Shown here one piece after another: positions 53,360-63,421 of a DNA stretch of 64,000 bases (the stretch's first letter is position 1; each line of letters opens with the position of its first letter). A model generated the notes under the pieces. The model was not told the DNA's origin and did not search any database. It saw nothing but the letters and a program-made list of their open reading frames with translations. Source of the DNA: Ignavibacteria bacterium (lineage in GTDB: Bacteria; Bacteroidota; Ignavibacteria; Ignavibacteriales; Melioribacteraceae); assembly GCA_009773205.1 (NCBI GenBank), contig WPAE01000007.1:124001-188000 (forward strand), written 5' to 3'. A program made the position numbers and the translations under genes.

Positions 53360-54908
53360 TAGTTTGCATAGGAAATGGCTTCTCGGATTTATTAGCTTAA
53401 GCGTGCTTGCATTTGTAGGAAGAATAACCGGTTTTTTCCGCGAAGTAATAATGGCTTTTAACTTTGGCGCTGATTCTCTTACAGATGCTTACCTTGCTAC
53501 TTTTATAATATTTGATATTGGAATTGCAATTAACGGCGCTGTCATCACAGGCACTCATTCCTATTTTTCAAGTCATAAAAATGAATCTCTTTTTACAAAT
53601 TGGATGGTTCGATATAGTCATTTTATCCTATTAATACTTTGCTTGTTATTAATGGCTCTAATTCCGTTAATCATTTTCTTAGTTGACATTTCTTTTAATT
53701 ATCCGCTGCACATTAAGCATGTTATTAGCTGGGCTTTAATTTTATTGATATTCTCAACTCTTTTTTTTATTGAAAGCGGGATCTTATCAGCAATACTCCA
53801 AATTAGAGGAAGTATTTCTGCGCCAGGAGGATTAATAGTTTTTACTAATACAGGAGCAATAGCTTCATTACTGATTTGCAGCGAGACTATTGGAATACTA
53901 TCTATACCGGTTGGATTGCTAGTAGGCGCCATCTTTTTCTATGTCTGTCAAATTTATTTAGTAAGATCAAAACACAATAAATTCATCACCAATGAGAAAA
54001 TGAGTTTTAGACCATGGCTCTTATCTGTAGGATTAATATTCGCTTTTCAGTTTTTACCTAGTATAGTAGCTATTGTAGAGAGAATTTTTATTCTACCATA
54101 TGATGAAGGAATTCTATCTTATTATGTATATGCTGGTAGAATATTATTACTACCTGTAACAATAATTGGTTATGCTCTCAGCCTTTCTTTAATTCCAATA
54201 CAAACAAAGTTAATCTCCGAGTCTAATATTACTGACTTTAATAAATTTAGTTATAATGGAATATTGCTTGCCACCTTTATCTCAGGATTTATTTCCGCAA
54301 TATTTATTTTGTTTCCAGAACCAATAGTCAAAATTGTTTATGAAAGAGGATTGTTTGAACCGAGCTATACTAAAAGCACAGCATCTATTCTACGGGTTAT
54401 AAGTCTTTGTCTATTTCCATTCCTTCTGCTGCCTATTTTCTCAAACATATTTTATTCACTAGGCTTATCAAAAAAATTACTTGTTATTGGAATAATCAGT
54501 AGCCTTTGTAATGTTCTTATGATTGTAATTTTGGTTCCAATATTAAGAAATGCCGAAGCACTTGGTATTTCCGCAATTATTGCCGGCTGGAGCAATTTGT
54601 TTATGATGATTATTTATCTTGAGCGAAACAAGAAGTTTTCTTTACCTAGAGTCATAATTAAAAAACTGTCTGTTATCGTTTTAACTTCATTTGCTATAGC
54701 ATTATTTGGATTAGCCGCAATAAATCAGACAAGACTTGTTGAACAATCTTCAAACTGGTCAACAAGTAATAATATTTTTTGCCTTCTAATCAGTGTGGCA
54801 CTTACAGGTATATTATATGTTGTCACCATAATAATTCTTCTACGTAAGTATATTAAAGAATCATATGCCTCAATTTTAGATGCTTTCAAAAGCAAGTATT
54901 TGAAATAA
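53337..54908 (+). CDS. MurJ-like lipid II/polysaccharide flippase
   Basis: A 523-residue protein with about 14 membrane helices. The first one, VLAFVGRITGFFREVIMAFN followed by FGADSLTDAYLATF, is typical of the MurJ/MviN branch of the MOP flippases, and KIVYERGLFEPSYTKSTASI is another MurJ signature. It flips undecaprenyl-linked sugars; here, inside the polysaccharide locus, it more likely serves an exopolysaccharide than peptidoglycan. No ATG is near; translation starts at TTG 53337 (overlapping the GT2 gene) or at TTG 53364, 4 bases after the GT2 stop. Confidence 0.88.
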   Translation: MPIKKWTNSLHRKWLLGFISLSVLAFVGRITGFFREVIMAFNFGADSLTDAYLATFIIFDIGIAINGAVITGTHSYFSSHKNESLFTNWMVRYSHFILLILCLLLMALIPLIIFLVDISFNYPLHIKHVISWALILLIFSTLFFIESGILSAILQIRGSISAPGGLIVFTNTGAIASLLICSETIGILSIPVGLLVGAIFFYVCQIYLVRSKHNKFITNEKMSFRPWLLSVGLIFAFQFLPSIVAIVERIFILPYDEGILSYYVYAGRILLLPVTIIGYALSLSLIPIQTKLISESNITDFNKFSYNGILLATFISGFISAIFILFPEPIVKIVYERGLFEPSYTKSTASILRVISLCLFPFLLLPIFSNIFYSLGLSKKLLVIGIISSLCNVLMIVILVPILRNAEALGISAIIAGWSNLFMMIIYLERNKKFSLPRVIIKKLSVIVLTSFAIALFGLAAINQTRLVEQSSNWSTSNNIFCLLISVALTGILYVVTIIILLRKYIKESYASILDAFKSKYLK

Positions 54909-54988
54909 TAAAAAGGTTGTGAAGTTTTCAAAACAGATGTTTGTAGGTACTGGGTTTAATATATCCTCAATATTTTCAATATACACCA

Positions 54989-55975
54989 TCATGGTTTTTT
55001 TTGTAAAATTATTCCTAGTGTAATGTCTTTTTCTATAGTTACATTATAAAAAAAGTTAGATACAACCCGAATAAGCATAAACTTATACATAATTGTCCAA
55101 ATTATTTTTTTTAATAACTCTCTACTTTTAGACACTTGATGTATTAACGGTTTGCCATTCTTAGATAAAATGTGAATTGTTTCCTTACTGATTTTCGCAT
55201 ACAAGTATTTAAATAATCTGTTTTCTTCTGAAGGATAATAATTCTTATAACTTGTAAACTCAATTTTGAAACCCAATTTGGCTGCAATTTTAATAAAACT
55301 TTTCTTGCTTAACCATGTTACATGAACAGGAGGAGAATCTGTTAACCAAGTAAACTTCTTTGAAGCAAAATCTTTATTTGGAGTGGTAAGTATTATTTTT
55401 CCATTATTAGATAATAATCCTTTCAATTGCTCTAAAAGTAAAACTGGGTTTTCTAAATGCTCAATTACTTCTGTTGAAATGATCATATCATACTTTTCAT
55501 CATACTTTGCGGCAAACTCTTCAACTGAAATATTTAAATAATTATTACCAAAATGCTGCTTTGCAAAATCTATAGCTTTGGCTGATATATCAATCCCTGT
55601 AGCACTATTTCCACTTTGGTTGATCGCATATGTTAAATAACCGTAGCTGCATCCAACTTCTAATATTTTTTGGTTTTTTTCAGTAATATTTTTGTAAACA
55701 GGAAAATAGACAGATTCAATCTGCGAAAGGTACTTAAGAGGGTCTTTCTTGGTTCGTATTTCCATTGCATATTTGTAATATCTGTCATACCTAATTAAAT
55801 CCGGGAAGGAATAGATTTTTTCATAAATAGTTTTATCAATTTTGTCTGGATCAATAAAGCTGCTATTACAATCATGACAGCAAAATATTTCATAGAATGT
55901 TCCTTCTATATAACCAGGAAATTTTGCCTCTGATATTTTAATGGATATGCTGCCACAAATAATACAAGTTTTCAT
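54989..55975 (-). CDS. Class I SAM-dependent methyltransferase with zinc ribbon
   Basis: A 328-residue protein. Residues 1-36 hold a four-cysteine zinc ribbon (CIICGS, then CCHDC). The methyltransferase core follows from about residue 95: KILEVGCSYGYLTYAINQSG, then ATGIDISAKAIDFAKQHF, MIISTEVIEHLENPVLLLEQ and KIILTTPNKD. Such proteins methylate sugars or hydroxyls during surface-glycan synthesis; the acceptor is unknown. It is convergent to the flippase gene and starts the minus-strand run to 64000. Confidence 0.88.
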   Translation of the reverse strand: MKTCIICGSISIKISEAKFPGYIEGTFYEIFCCHDCNSSFIDPDKIDKTIYEKIYSFPDLIRYDRYYKYAMEIRTKKDPLKYLSQIESVYFPVYKNITEKNQKILEVGCSYGYLTYAINQSGNSATGIDISAKAIDFAKQHFGNNYLNISVEEFAAKYDEKYDMIISTEVIEHLENPVLLLEQLKGLLSNNGKIILTTPNKDFASKKFTWLTDSPPVHVTWLSKKSFIKIAAKLGFKIEFTSYKNYYPSEENRLFKYLYAKISKETIHILSKNGKPLIHQVSKSRELLKKIIWTIMYKFMLIRVVSNFFYNVTIEKDITLGIILQKKP

Positions 55976-56018
55976 ATAACTTACCGCTAAGAATGATTTT
56001 AAGATTTATAAAGAAACT

Positions 56019-57131
56019 TCAATAACCCATAGTATGTTGATTTACTTTACTTTTAATGTAGGCACCTATTTGCACTTTAAATTTCTCTCTACTAAACTTC
56101 ATTGCGTGCTCTCGAATTGTCTCAGCATCCAGGTAAATATTTTCAAATTTCAACACTGCCTCAATTATCGCATCAGCATTCTGCTTGTAGAAAAAAACTC
56201 CTGTCTTTTGATCAACAACAGTTTCTAAAGCTCCACCTTTGGCAAAGGCAATTACAGGTTTGCCGCACGCCATTGCTTCGAGCGGAACAATTCCAAAATC
56301 TTCTATCCCAGGGAACAAAAGCGCTTTACATCCGGAATAATATTCAGCAAGTTCATCGTTGCTTTTCCATCCTAAGAAGGTGCAATTTTCATTTGCAATT
56401 GTTTTCAGTTTTTCTTCTTCCGGACCTTTTCCAATTATAAAGAGTCTTCTGCCAAGTTTGTTAAACGCTTCTATTACTATCTCATTTTTTTTGTAAGGAA
56501 CAAGCGCGCTCACAATCAAATAATAATCTTTATTTGAGGTAGATAGTTGAAACAAATCTGTATCAACCGGCGGATGAATTACATCCGACTCTTTTTGATA
56601 GTAGCTTTTAATTCTACCGGCAACATTATACGAGTTAGCGATATAATAATTAACTCTATTGCTTGTTGCTACATCCCATTTACGAAGAATCGGGGCAATT
56701 ATTTTCATTGCTAATCTTGTTGCCAAACCAGTTTTTCCCCTGCCAAAATATTCGTCAAACATTTCCCAAACGTAACGCATAGGTGTGTGGCAATAACAAA
56801 TGTGTAGTCCATTTTTAACTTTTACATTTTTCGCAACACAATGGCTTGTGGAAACAACCAAATCATATTCCGAAAAGTCAAATGTTTCAATAGCTGCTGG
56901 AAAAATGGGCAGATAGTTTCTATACCTTTTCTCTTTCAAAGGAAGTTTATCAACAAATGAAGTTCTAATCTTCATGTTTTCGATTGTTGAAGATAGAGTA
57001 CCTTTATTATGCAGTAAAGTGTATAAATCAGCATCTGGATAAAGCTCGCATAACACTTCTAAGACTTTTTCGCCGCCGCGCATTCCGGTTAGCCAATCAT
57101 GTACGAGAGCAATTTTGAGTTTGTTTTTCAT
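56019..57131 (-). CDS. Glycosyltransferase family 4 (mannosyltransferase-like)
   Basis: A 370-residue GT-B enzyme. LKIALVHDWLTGMRGGEKVL opens the acceptor half, and the donor half has LIVSALVPYKKNEIVIEAFN, FIGKGPEEEKLKTI and the E(x7)E catalytic region GIEDFGIVPLEAMACGKPVI. The subgroup resembles WbaZ-type mannosyltransferases. The ATG at 57131 is chosen; a TTG at 57137 would add two residues. Confidence 0.9.
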   Translation of the reverse strand: MKNKLKIALVHDWLTGMRGGEKVLEVLCELYPDADLYTLLHNKGTLSSTIENMKIRTSFVDKLPLKEKRYRNYLPIFPAAIETFDFSEYDLVVSTSHCVAKNVKVKNGLHICYCHTPMRYVWEMFDEYFGRGKTGLATRLAMKIIAPILRKWDVATSNRVNYYIANSYNVAGRIKSYYQKESDVIHPPVDTDLFQLSTSNKDYYLIVSALVPYKKNEIVIEAFNKLGRRLFIIGKGPEEEKLKTIANENCTFLGWKSNDELAEYYSGCKALLFPGIEDFGIVPLEAMACGKPVIAFAKGGALETVVDQKTGVFFYKQNADAIIEAVLKFENIYLDAETIREHAMKFSREKFKVQIGAYIKSKVNQHTMGY

Positions 57132-57200
57132 ACCCAACTTAAATTGATTTGATAGATTTGAGTAAAACTGTGATTCTGAATGTTCGATGCAAAAACATTT

Positions 57201-58337
57201 TTAATTGGTCTTTAACAAAGATTTGTAAATCGCTTCGTATTGTTTTACCATTTCAAGAGAATCGAAACTGCTTTTTCTGTTATTATTGTTCTCTATAATC
57301 GAAACCGAATTTTGCGTAATCCATTTAAGATTTTCTAAAAAGTCTTCAACATCATTCAGCTTATATAGTTGATTGGAATTTTTGTCAACAATTTCGGAAT
57401 TGCCTCCTACATCTGTAGCTAAAATAGGAATACCAGCAAAAAGCGCTTCAATAATACTGATCGAAAGACCTTCGTAACGAGAAGGCAGCACAAATACATC
57501 GAAAGATTTTATATACTTATAGGACTCTTTTAATGCGCCAACCAAAAAGATATCTTTTTCCAAACCATATTTATTTATTTGGCTATCGTATAATTCCCTA
57601 TTCGGTCCTTCGCCAATTATAATCAATTTGGCTGGCGGAAATAATTTTTTGATCAAGTTGAAGTTCTCAATCAAAAATTCATAATTTTTTTGATACGCCA
57701 GACGCCCAGTTGAGCCGAGCATGAAGCAATCTGAAAAATCATAGTTTAAAAGATTGGAAAAATAGCTGCGGCTTATATCTTTATCATAAAAATCACCTTG
57801 TGCAAGGTTCAGTCCATTGTAGATAACCGAGCCATCTTTTACAATTTTATCTTTAATTGCTTCAGAATAATTTATTTCACTTACAAAAACAGTTCGCTCC
57901 ACAAACTTCAGAAAATATTTGAAGTACAAGTAAGCAAAGAATTTTAGATACTTATTAGCGCCGGAGTCCTTATCTACTAAAGACAATCCGTGAAATGTGA
58001 ATACTGTTTTCGGTTTATGACTTAGAAATTTAATTGCAAAAATTCCCATCAAAGTATTTGAACTATTGAGATGAACAATATCGTATAAATTCTTTGCTAA
58101 CAAGTTGTACAGATCAAAAGAGAAAGTAAGATGATTAAAAACACTAACATTTCTTTTCAGAGACTTTATATAATGAAACTTTATGCCAAGCCTATTTAAC
58201 TCGTCTTTGAGATAATCTCCTTCTCCGCCTGCAACTTCAACTTGATACCCAAATTCTTTTAACATCTTTGCGAGGTTCAGCAAAAATACTTGAGCACCGC
58301 CTATTTCTGATTTAGTAATAACTAAAAGTATTTTCAT
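57201..58337 (-). CDS. Glycosyltransferase family 4
   Basis: A 378-residue GT4 enzyme with MKILLVITKSEIGGAQVFLL (the glycine-rich acceptor loop), DIVHLNSSNTLMGIFA, and the donor site LIIIGEGPNREL plus FVLPSRYEGLSISIIEALFA with the E(x7)E pair. It transfers one sugar onto a lipid-linked oligosaccharide. It is one of four consecutive-type GT4 genes in the locus, so specificity cannot be assigned. It sits 69 bases upstream of the GT4 gene at 56019. Confidence 0.9.
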   Translation of the reverse strand: MKILLVITKSEIGGAQVFLLNLAKMLKEFGYQVEVAGGEGDYLKDELNRLGIKFHYIKSLKRNVSVFNHLTFSFDLYNLLAKNLYDIVHLNSSNTLMGIFAIKFLSHKPKTVFTFHGLSLVDKDSGANKYLKFFAYLYFKYFLKFVERTVFVSEINYSEAIKDKIVKDGSVIYNGLNLAQGDFYDKDISRSYFSNLLNYDFSDCFMLGSTGRLAYQKNYEFLIENFNLIKKLFPPAKLIIIGEGPNRELYDSQINKYGLEKDIFLVGALKESYKYIKSFDVFVLPSRYEGLSISIIEALFAGIPILATDVGGNSEIVDKNSNQLYKLNDVEDFLENLKWITQNSVSIIENNNNRKSSFDSLEMVKQYEAIYKSLLKTN

Positions 58338-58362
58338 AACTATTTACTTAGTTGAGTAGTGA

Positions 58363-59472
58363 TTAAGCCTCGTTAAAGATATTAATTAATTTTTTTGTTT
58401 CTGTTTGAATATTAAATTTCTTCGCTTGCTCTAATGCAATAGTTTTAAGTTTTTCGTAGTAAACAGAATCGTTTTGAAGTTTAACTACTGCCGTCGCAAA
58501 AGAAGCAAAATCTTCTGGGTCATACAGCATGCCACCTTCTCCAACAACTTCGGCTAACGAAGAGGTGTTAGAAGTAATAACCGGAGTTCCGGATTGCATT
58601 GCTTCTAAAGGAGGAATTCCAAAACCTTCGTAATAAGAAGGAAACATAAAAACAAAAGATTTGTTGTAAACATATTTTAACAGATCATCATTTATAAACG
58701 GTATATGCCTAACATAATTTCGTTTTTGGATTTCCGGCAGAATTGCCTTTGAATCAAATCCGCCTTTACCAACAATAACTAACTCAATACTATTTCCATT
58801 CTCTCTTAGAATATCCATCGTTTTCAAAAGGCAAATAATATTTTTTCTTTTTTCGATCGCCCCAACGTAAAGAATATATTGCGATGGCAGTTTTAGCTTA
58901 TCTAATTCATCAGCTTTATCAATTTCAAATTCAGCACGCGGATAAAAATTATTAGAAGCAGTATTATAAACTACTTTAACTTTTTCTTCCGCTATTCCAA
59001 AATACTTTACTATATCTTTTTTGGAAAATTCAGAAACAGTAATTAGGGCATCTGTCTTTCTTAAAGAAGCCGGAAGGAGCATTGAGAGATAAAGTTTGTA
59101 AAAGAATGGATAGTATTCGGGATATACTTTTGGTATAACATCGTGCAAAACTGCTACTTTTTTTGTTTTTCCTAAATTTACCAAAGGGACCAAAATATTA
59201 GGAGAAAATAAAATATCTATTCCATTTTGCCTTATTAAATTTGGTAATTCATAGTTTAGCCAAACAGGAGAATAAATTTTATGCGGTATTTGGGTTTTGT
59301 TAATTTTTACAATTTTATAAAAGTGTGTATTAACATCTAATTGCGAAGCTGTAAATAAAACATACTTATTCTTAGAATCTTGATTGGGCAGCTCATTTAA
59401 AATATTAATAAGATATCTGCCTGTGCCTGTAAAAGCTCTATCTAAAACTCTTGCGTCAATCCCTATTTTCAT
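58363..59472 (-). CDS. Glycosyltransferase family 4
   Basis: A 369-residue GT4 enzyme: MKIGIDARVLDRAFTGTGRY, VLHDVIPKVYPEYYP, ILYVGAIEKRKNIICLLKTM and FPSYYEGFGIPPLEAMQSGT with the E(x7)E pair. The opening IDARVL...GTGRY is the pattern of the mannosyl/galactosyltransferase group acting on lipid-linked glycans. It lies 25 bases before the next GT4 gene in the minus direction and 35 bases after the polymerase. Confidence 0.9.
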   Translation of the reverse strand: MKIGIDARVLDRAFTGTGRYLINILNELPNQDSKNKYVLFTASQLDVNTHFYKIVKINKTQIPHKIYSPVWLNYELPNLIRQNGIDILFSPNILVPLVNLGKTKKVAVLHDVIPKVYPEYYPFFYKLYLSMLLPASLRKTDALITVSEFSKKDIVKYFGIAEEKVKVVYNTASNNFYPRAEFEIDKADELDKLKLPSQYILYVGAIEKRKNIICLLKTMDILRENGNSIELVIVGKGGFDSKAILPEIQKRNYVRHIPFINDDLLKYVYNKSFVFMFPSYYEGFGIPPLEAMQSGTPVITSNTSSLAEVVGEGGMLYDPEDFASFATAVVKLQNDSVYYEKLKTIALEQAKKFNIQTETKKLINIFNEA

Positions 59473-59507
59473 AAAGTTAACAGCTTTAAAAGTTGAACAA
59501 TAATTGA

Positions 59508-60758
59508 TTACAGTTTATGCTGAGCTACTAAATACTTACTTAAGAAATATATTATTACGATATTCATTACAAAGTGCAGCCAGCTTAACATTGGTATAAA
59601 AAAAGTAAACATTATAACAAACACACACATTCCATAAACAGATATTGAGTGCAGGCTTGGGTTCTTTCTCATCCAATAATAAATGCTTGAGATAGCAAAA
59701 CCGATTGCAAAAGGAAAGAGCAGCAGACCCCAAACACCAAAATCGCGGTAATACACAAAGAACATAGTATATGTATTAAAGCTTTTGTTAACAATAAATG
59801 GAAACTGCTCAAAATAATAAGATTTTGCGATTGTATGCTTTAACCCCGCTAATGCGAGTATAAAATCGAATGTGAAGTAACCGTAAGTAAAAGAATCATA
59901 CTGTTTAACGCTGTTAGCAAAGTTTTCCAAATTCATACTTACATACATATATGGCTCAGTTAAAAAAGCCAGCGATCTGTTATACTTCATCTTAGCTTCC
60001 TTGTACAGATATAGAATAAAAAATTCGCTTGTTCTAATTGTTGAGATAGAATAGATCAATAAAACAAAAGCAGATGAAATACCAAGTAAGTAAGAACCTT
60101 TGAATTTTCTTGTTCCATAGTAGAGCATAACCAACAGCAAAACTATTGTAATTACAAGCGTAAACCGCTGAAGCAATAATATAAAAGAACTCAAAGTAAT
60201 AAGTATAATAATAGCCAATAATAATTTTGTGGCTTTTTTCTTTTTTATAAAAAGATAATATAATAATGCAAAATATATTACTGCTGGTGCGCAATGAATA
60301 ATCAATCCAAATCCAAAAAGACTCCATTTGGTTCTTGCTGTGTTTGGATCATTTGTAAATAATGGTATGAAGCCAACTGCAGAGTAAATTACAATGTACG
60401 ATACGATGTAAGCTAAGAAAAGATAAACAACAACTTGTAATAATCGTTTGCTGTCAAAATCAAAGTTATCCAGAACATTCTTAATACTATTTACAGAATT
60501 TATCGGTTTGTTGAAGTTAATCACATAAACGGCGAACATACCCAGCAACATTGCACTCAAACTAATTAAAAGCATAGCCCAGCTATAAAGCTCCCATTCT
60601 TTTTGAAGCCAGCTAAGCTTTAGCTCTGTAAGACCAATAATTACAGCCCAAATAAAAATAAACAATCGGGCAGGAGAAAATATATCGCTTTGACTTCTTA
60701 AGTAGCTTAAAGCAAGTAGTAAGGCAATCGAAAAAAAGACTATGGCAATTATAGACAT
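59508..60758 (-). CDS. Wzy-type O-antigen/oligosaccharide polymerase
   Basis: A 416-residue inner-membrane protein with about ten helices and a periplasmic loop. The C-terminal third has the family pattern FNTYTMFFVYYRDFGVWGLL followed by FPFAIGFAISSIYY. Such proteins join repeat units at the reducing end in the periplasm. It lies one base after the flippase gene, the usual Wzx-Wzy pairing. Confidence 0.82.
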   Translation of the reverse strand: MSIIAIVFFSIALLLALSYLRSQSDIFSPARLFIFIWAVIIGLTELKLSWLQKEWELYSWAMLLISLSAMLLGMFAVYVINFNKPINSVNSIKNVLDNFDFDSKRLLQVVVYLFLAYIVSYIVIYSAVGFIPLFTNDPNTARTKWSLFGFGLIIHCAPAVIYFALLYYLFIKKKKATKLLLAIIILITLSSFILLLQRFTLVITIVLLLVMLYYGTRKFKGSYLLGISSAFVLLIYSISTIRTSEFFILYLYKEAKMKYNRSLAFLTEPYMYVSMNLENFANSVKQYDSFTYGYFTFDFILALAGLKHTIAKSYYFEQFPFIVNKSFNTYTMFFVYYRDFGVWGLLLFPFAIGFAISSIYYWMRKNPSLHSISVYGMCVFVIMFTFFIPMLSWLHFVMNIVIIYFLSKYLVAQHKL

Positions 60759-60759
60759 A

Positions 60760-62211
60760 TTATTTAGTCCATATTCTTTTAAAGATATTTTTTACTTCGC
60801 TGAATAGAAACTTCCTTTCATATTCGGTTAAATATACGTAAACCGAAATCCCGAAGAATATTGCAATAATTATCAACCCAGCAATTTTCATAGATATAGC
60901 AGCAAAAATCAGTAATGGAATCTCGACCAATACAACTAATAATAAAAATAGACTCTGTTTATTAGCGAACCACGCTTTTAAGATATCTATATTGAACGCA
61001 ACAAAAACTACTCCTACGAATAAATTAGTAATTAGAGAAACTATCGCTGCGCCTTCAGCGCCTAACTTTGGTATAAGAATAATATTCAGAATTAAATTAA
61101 TTAGTGTTGCTATAACTACGGTAAATAGACGAACATATTGTCTACCGGATGTAGTTAGCATTAAAGCAAAAGGTTCCAAAAGAAAGCGCACTAGAATAAT
61201 CAGCGAAAATATTTTTAAAACAGGCGCTGCGGAGACATACTTGATTCCGTAAACAAGAACAATTATATCATCAGCATAAGAAAAAAGTAATAATGATACA
61301 GGCAGAACAATTAGCAGCAATGACTTGCTTAGAAGACTGCTAATACGCTTCCACTCTTCTTTGTTTTCTCCAAAGAGTCTAGTTAAGACCGGAAGTAATA
61401 CATTCATAACAATTTCGGGTATTGCTAATGGCAGCATAATAAATTTAAATACAGCTTGATATATGCCTGTGTCGTATTCTCCTTTAAGTAACATTAATAG
61501 AATTGTATCTAACTGAAAAAAAACGAAGCTGAAAACAAAATGAAACCCGAAGACAAACATTTTATTTCTTAGTTGCCCAAAACCTTGAAACATTGCTCCA
61601 AAGTTTAAGCCGCCTACAAGTAGAGAAGAATAATTGACAGCAAGGCAAAGTCCCAAAATTCTTGCGGCGATAAAAACGATTGCGACTAAAATAATGTGAG
61701 CTTTGAAGACTAACAGAATTGGTAGAATAACTACAAGTGTTCCATTCATTATAAAAGAAACTTTCATTTCATAGCCGAGATTTTCAACTCCTCTAAAAAG
61801 TGCAAAGATAAAATTTGTTAAAGTAGTTGATGCTAAGAAGAAAGTAAAAAGAAATACAAGTATTCTAACATCATCGCTCGAGTGCATTATAACAGCAAAA
61901 AAAAGCATTCCCACCATAGTGAAAAACGTAAATAATATTTTATAGGAAAGCAGGTTTGAAAACACACCGCCAATGTTTTCTCTCTTGGATGAGATTTCTG
62001 TTGTCAAGAACACATCAAAACCAAAATCTGCAATTACAATTAAGGTTGTAGCTAAAGAGTGTGCAAAAGTAAACTGCCCAAAAATGTGCGGATCATAAAC
62101 TCTAGCAAGAAGCCAAAACACAAATACATTTGCAATTAACCTGAACGAAACTGCAAGTATTGAGAAAAATAAATTCTTCTTGGTAGAAACTTTTAAGTTA
62201 TTATCATGCAT
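60760..62211 (-). CDS. Polysaccharide flippase (Wzx)
   Basis: A 483-residue protein with about 14 membrane helices of the MOP superfamily: LFFSILAVSFRLIANVFVFW, then WLLARVYDPHIFGQFTFAHS and the inner helices ending near VLVEIPLLIFAAISMKIAGL. It flips undecaprenyl-linked repeats to the periplasm for the Wzy polymerase next to it. Its first 8 bases overlap the GT4 gene upstream. Confidence 0.88.
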   Translation of the reverse strand: MHDNNLKVSTKKNLFFSILAVSFRLIANVFVFWLLARVYDPHIFGQFTFAHSLATTLIVIADFGFDVFLTTEISSKRENIGGVFSNLLSYKILFTFFTMVGMLFFAVIMHSSDDVRILVFLFTFFLASTTLTNFIFALFRGVENLGYEMKVSFIMNGTLVVILPILLVFKAHIILVAIVFIAARILGLCLAVNYSSLLVGGLNFGAMFQGFGQLRNKMFVFGFHFVFSFVFFQLDTILLMLLKGEYDTGIYQAVFKFIMLPLAIPEIVMNVLLPVLTRLFGENKEEWKRISSLLSKSLLLIVLPVSLLLFSYADDIIVLVYGIKYVSAAPVLKIFSLIILVRFLLEPFALMLTTSGRQYVRLFTVVIATLINLILNIILIPKLGAEGAAIVSLITNLFVGVVFVAFNIDILKAWFANKQSLFLLLVVLVEIPLLIFAAISMKIAGLIIIAIFFGISVYVYLTEYERKFLFSEVKNIFKRIWTK

Positions 62212-63397
62212 TCTTGCTGTTACTCTTATGTAGTATTTCTTTATAGAGAGAAATCAATTTTTCAGAATATGTAAAGCTGTCTTTTTTCTTCGCAGTAGTA
62301 AATGAGTTTTCGCACATAGAGAAATACTGTTCATCATCCATTTTTAAGCAGCTGGTTATTATGCTTTTTAATTGCTCTACAGATTTTGCATCAAAATAAA
62401 ATCCATTGCTCCCACTTTCTATTAGTTCTGTGATACCGCCTAATTTGGAACCAATAACAGGTTTTGAATGGCTGAATGATTCAAGCGCAGACATTGGTAA
62501 ATTTTCGTAGCACTCAGAAGGTATTATAGTAAAGAAAGCATTCTTAAACTGTTCTATTAATTTGCTGCCGTTTAAATAACCTAACAGCTTAACATTAGCA
62601 GCAGCAATTTCTTTACATTCGTCCATAAGTGGACCATCGCCTACAATGTGCAATTCAGCTTCAGGAATTCCTGCAAAAGTCTTTAGCAAAGTAATCACTC
62701 CTTTCTCTTTTGCAAGTCTTCCTACATAGAGAAAATAGCTGCCGCGTTTCATTTTAGCTTGTTCTACAAAAACAGGATTGTGAATTACAGAAGTCTCAAT
62801 GTTACAATTACCAAAGTGTTCTAAAAATTTATTCTTAGTAAAATTGCTAACAAAAACTAAATGGTTGCAATAATTATTTAACGGAATCATCTTGTTCCTA
62901 ATAAAAGTCTCTACAGAAATTCCCACGCTGCTTGTAATGCCATTCCTCGAACAATTATTTGAAATACAGTGTAGGTAATTGCCATTTCCGCATTTTTCAC
63001 AAATTTCATTTTTTCGATTTAAGAAAAGTCCGGCTGGGCACAAAATTCTGAAATCATGAATTGTCATAACAGCTGGTATTCCGGCTTTTTTAAGCGAAGA
63101 CAATACAGAAAATGTAATTCCCCCAACCGTATTATGAAGATGAGCTACATAAGGTTTTTCAATCTCAATAATTTTTTCAATTTGCTTTTTTGCTTCAGAG
63201 GAATAAATTCTATCAAGAAATGATCTTGAATACTCAATAAAATATTCTTTAGCGCCGGTGTTAATTGTGTTTTCATTTTTTCTGCTAAGTGTAACTACTT
63301 CAACACCACTTTCTAAAAGCAATTCAATTGTATTGAAATATACAGTTTCTGCGCCGCCTACTTTACTATGATGATTATTGACTAATAGTATTTTCAT
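62204..63397 (-). CDS. Glycosyltransferase family 4 with cysteine cluster
   Basis: A 397-residue GT4 enzyme: MKILLVNNHHSKVGGAETVY, ILHNPVF-type donor site (here IHNPVFVEQ), FLYVGRLAKEKGVITLLKTF and IIPSECYENLPMSALESFSH with the E(x7)E pair. It carries a five-cysteine insert after HDFRILCPAGLFL (CEKCGNG, HCISNNC) near residue 130, typical of one GT4 subgroup and perhaps metal binding. It sits between the chain-length gene and the flippase. Confidence 0.9.
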   Translation of the reverse strand: MKILLVNNHHSKVGGAETVYFNTIELLLESGVEVVTLSRKNENTINTGAKEYFIEYSRSFLDRIYSSEAKKQIEKIIEIEKPYVAHLHNTVGGITFSVLSSLKKAGIPAVMTIHDFRILCPAGLFLNRKNEICEKCGNGNYLHCISNNCSRNGITSSVGISVETFIRNKMIPLNNYCNHLVFVSNFTKNKFLEHFGNCNIETSVIHNPVFVEQAKMKRGSYFLYVGRLAKEKGVITLLKTFAGIPEAELHIVGDGPLMDECKEIAAANVKLLGYLNGSKLIEQFKNAFFTIIPSECYENLPMSALESFSHSKPVIGSKLGGITELIESGSNGFYFDAKSVEQLKSIITSCLKMDDEQYFSMCENSFTTAKKKDSFTYSEKLISLYKEILHKSNSKNA

Positions 63398-63421
63398 CTT
63401 TTATAAGCATAAAGATCATAT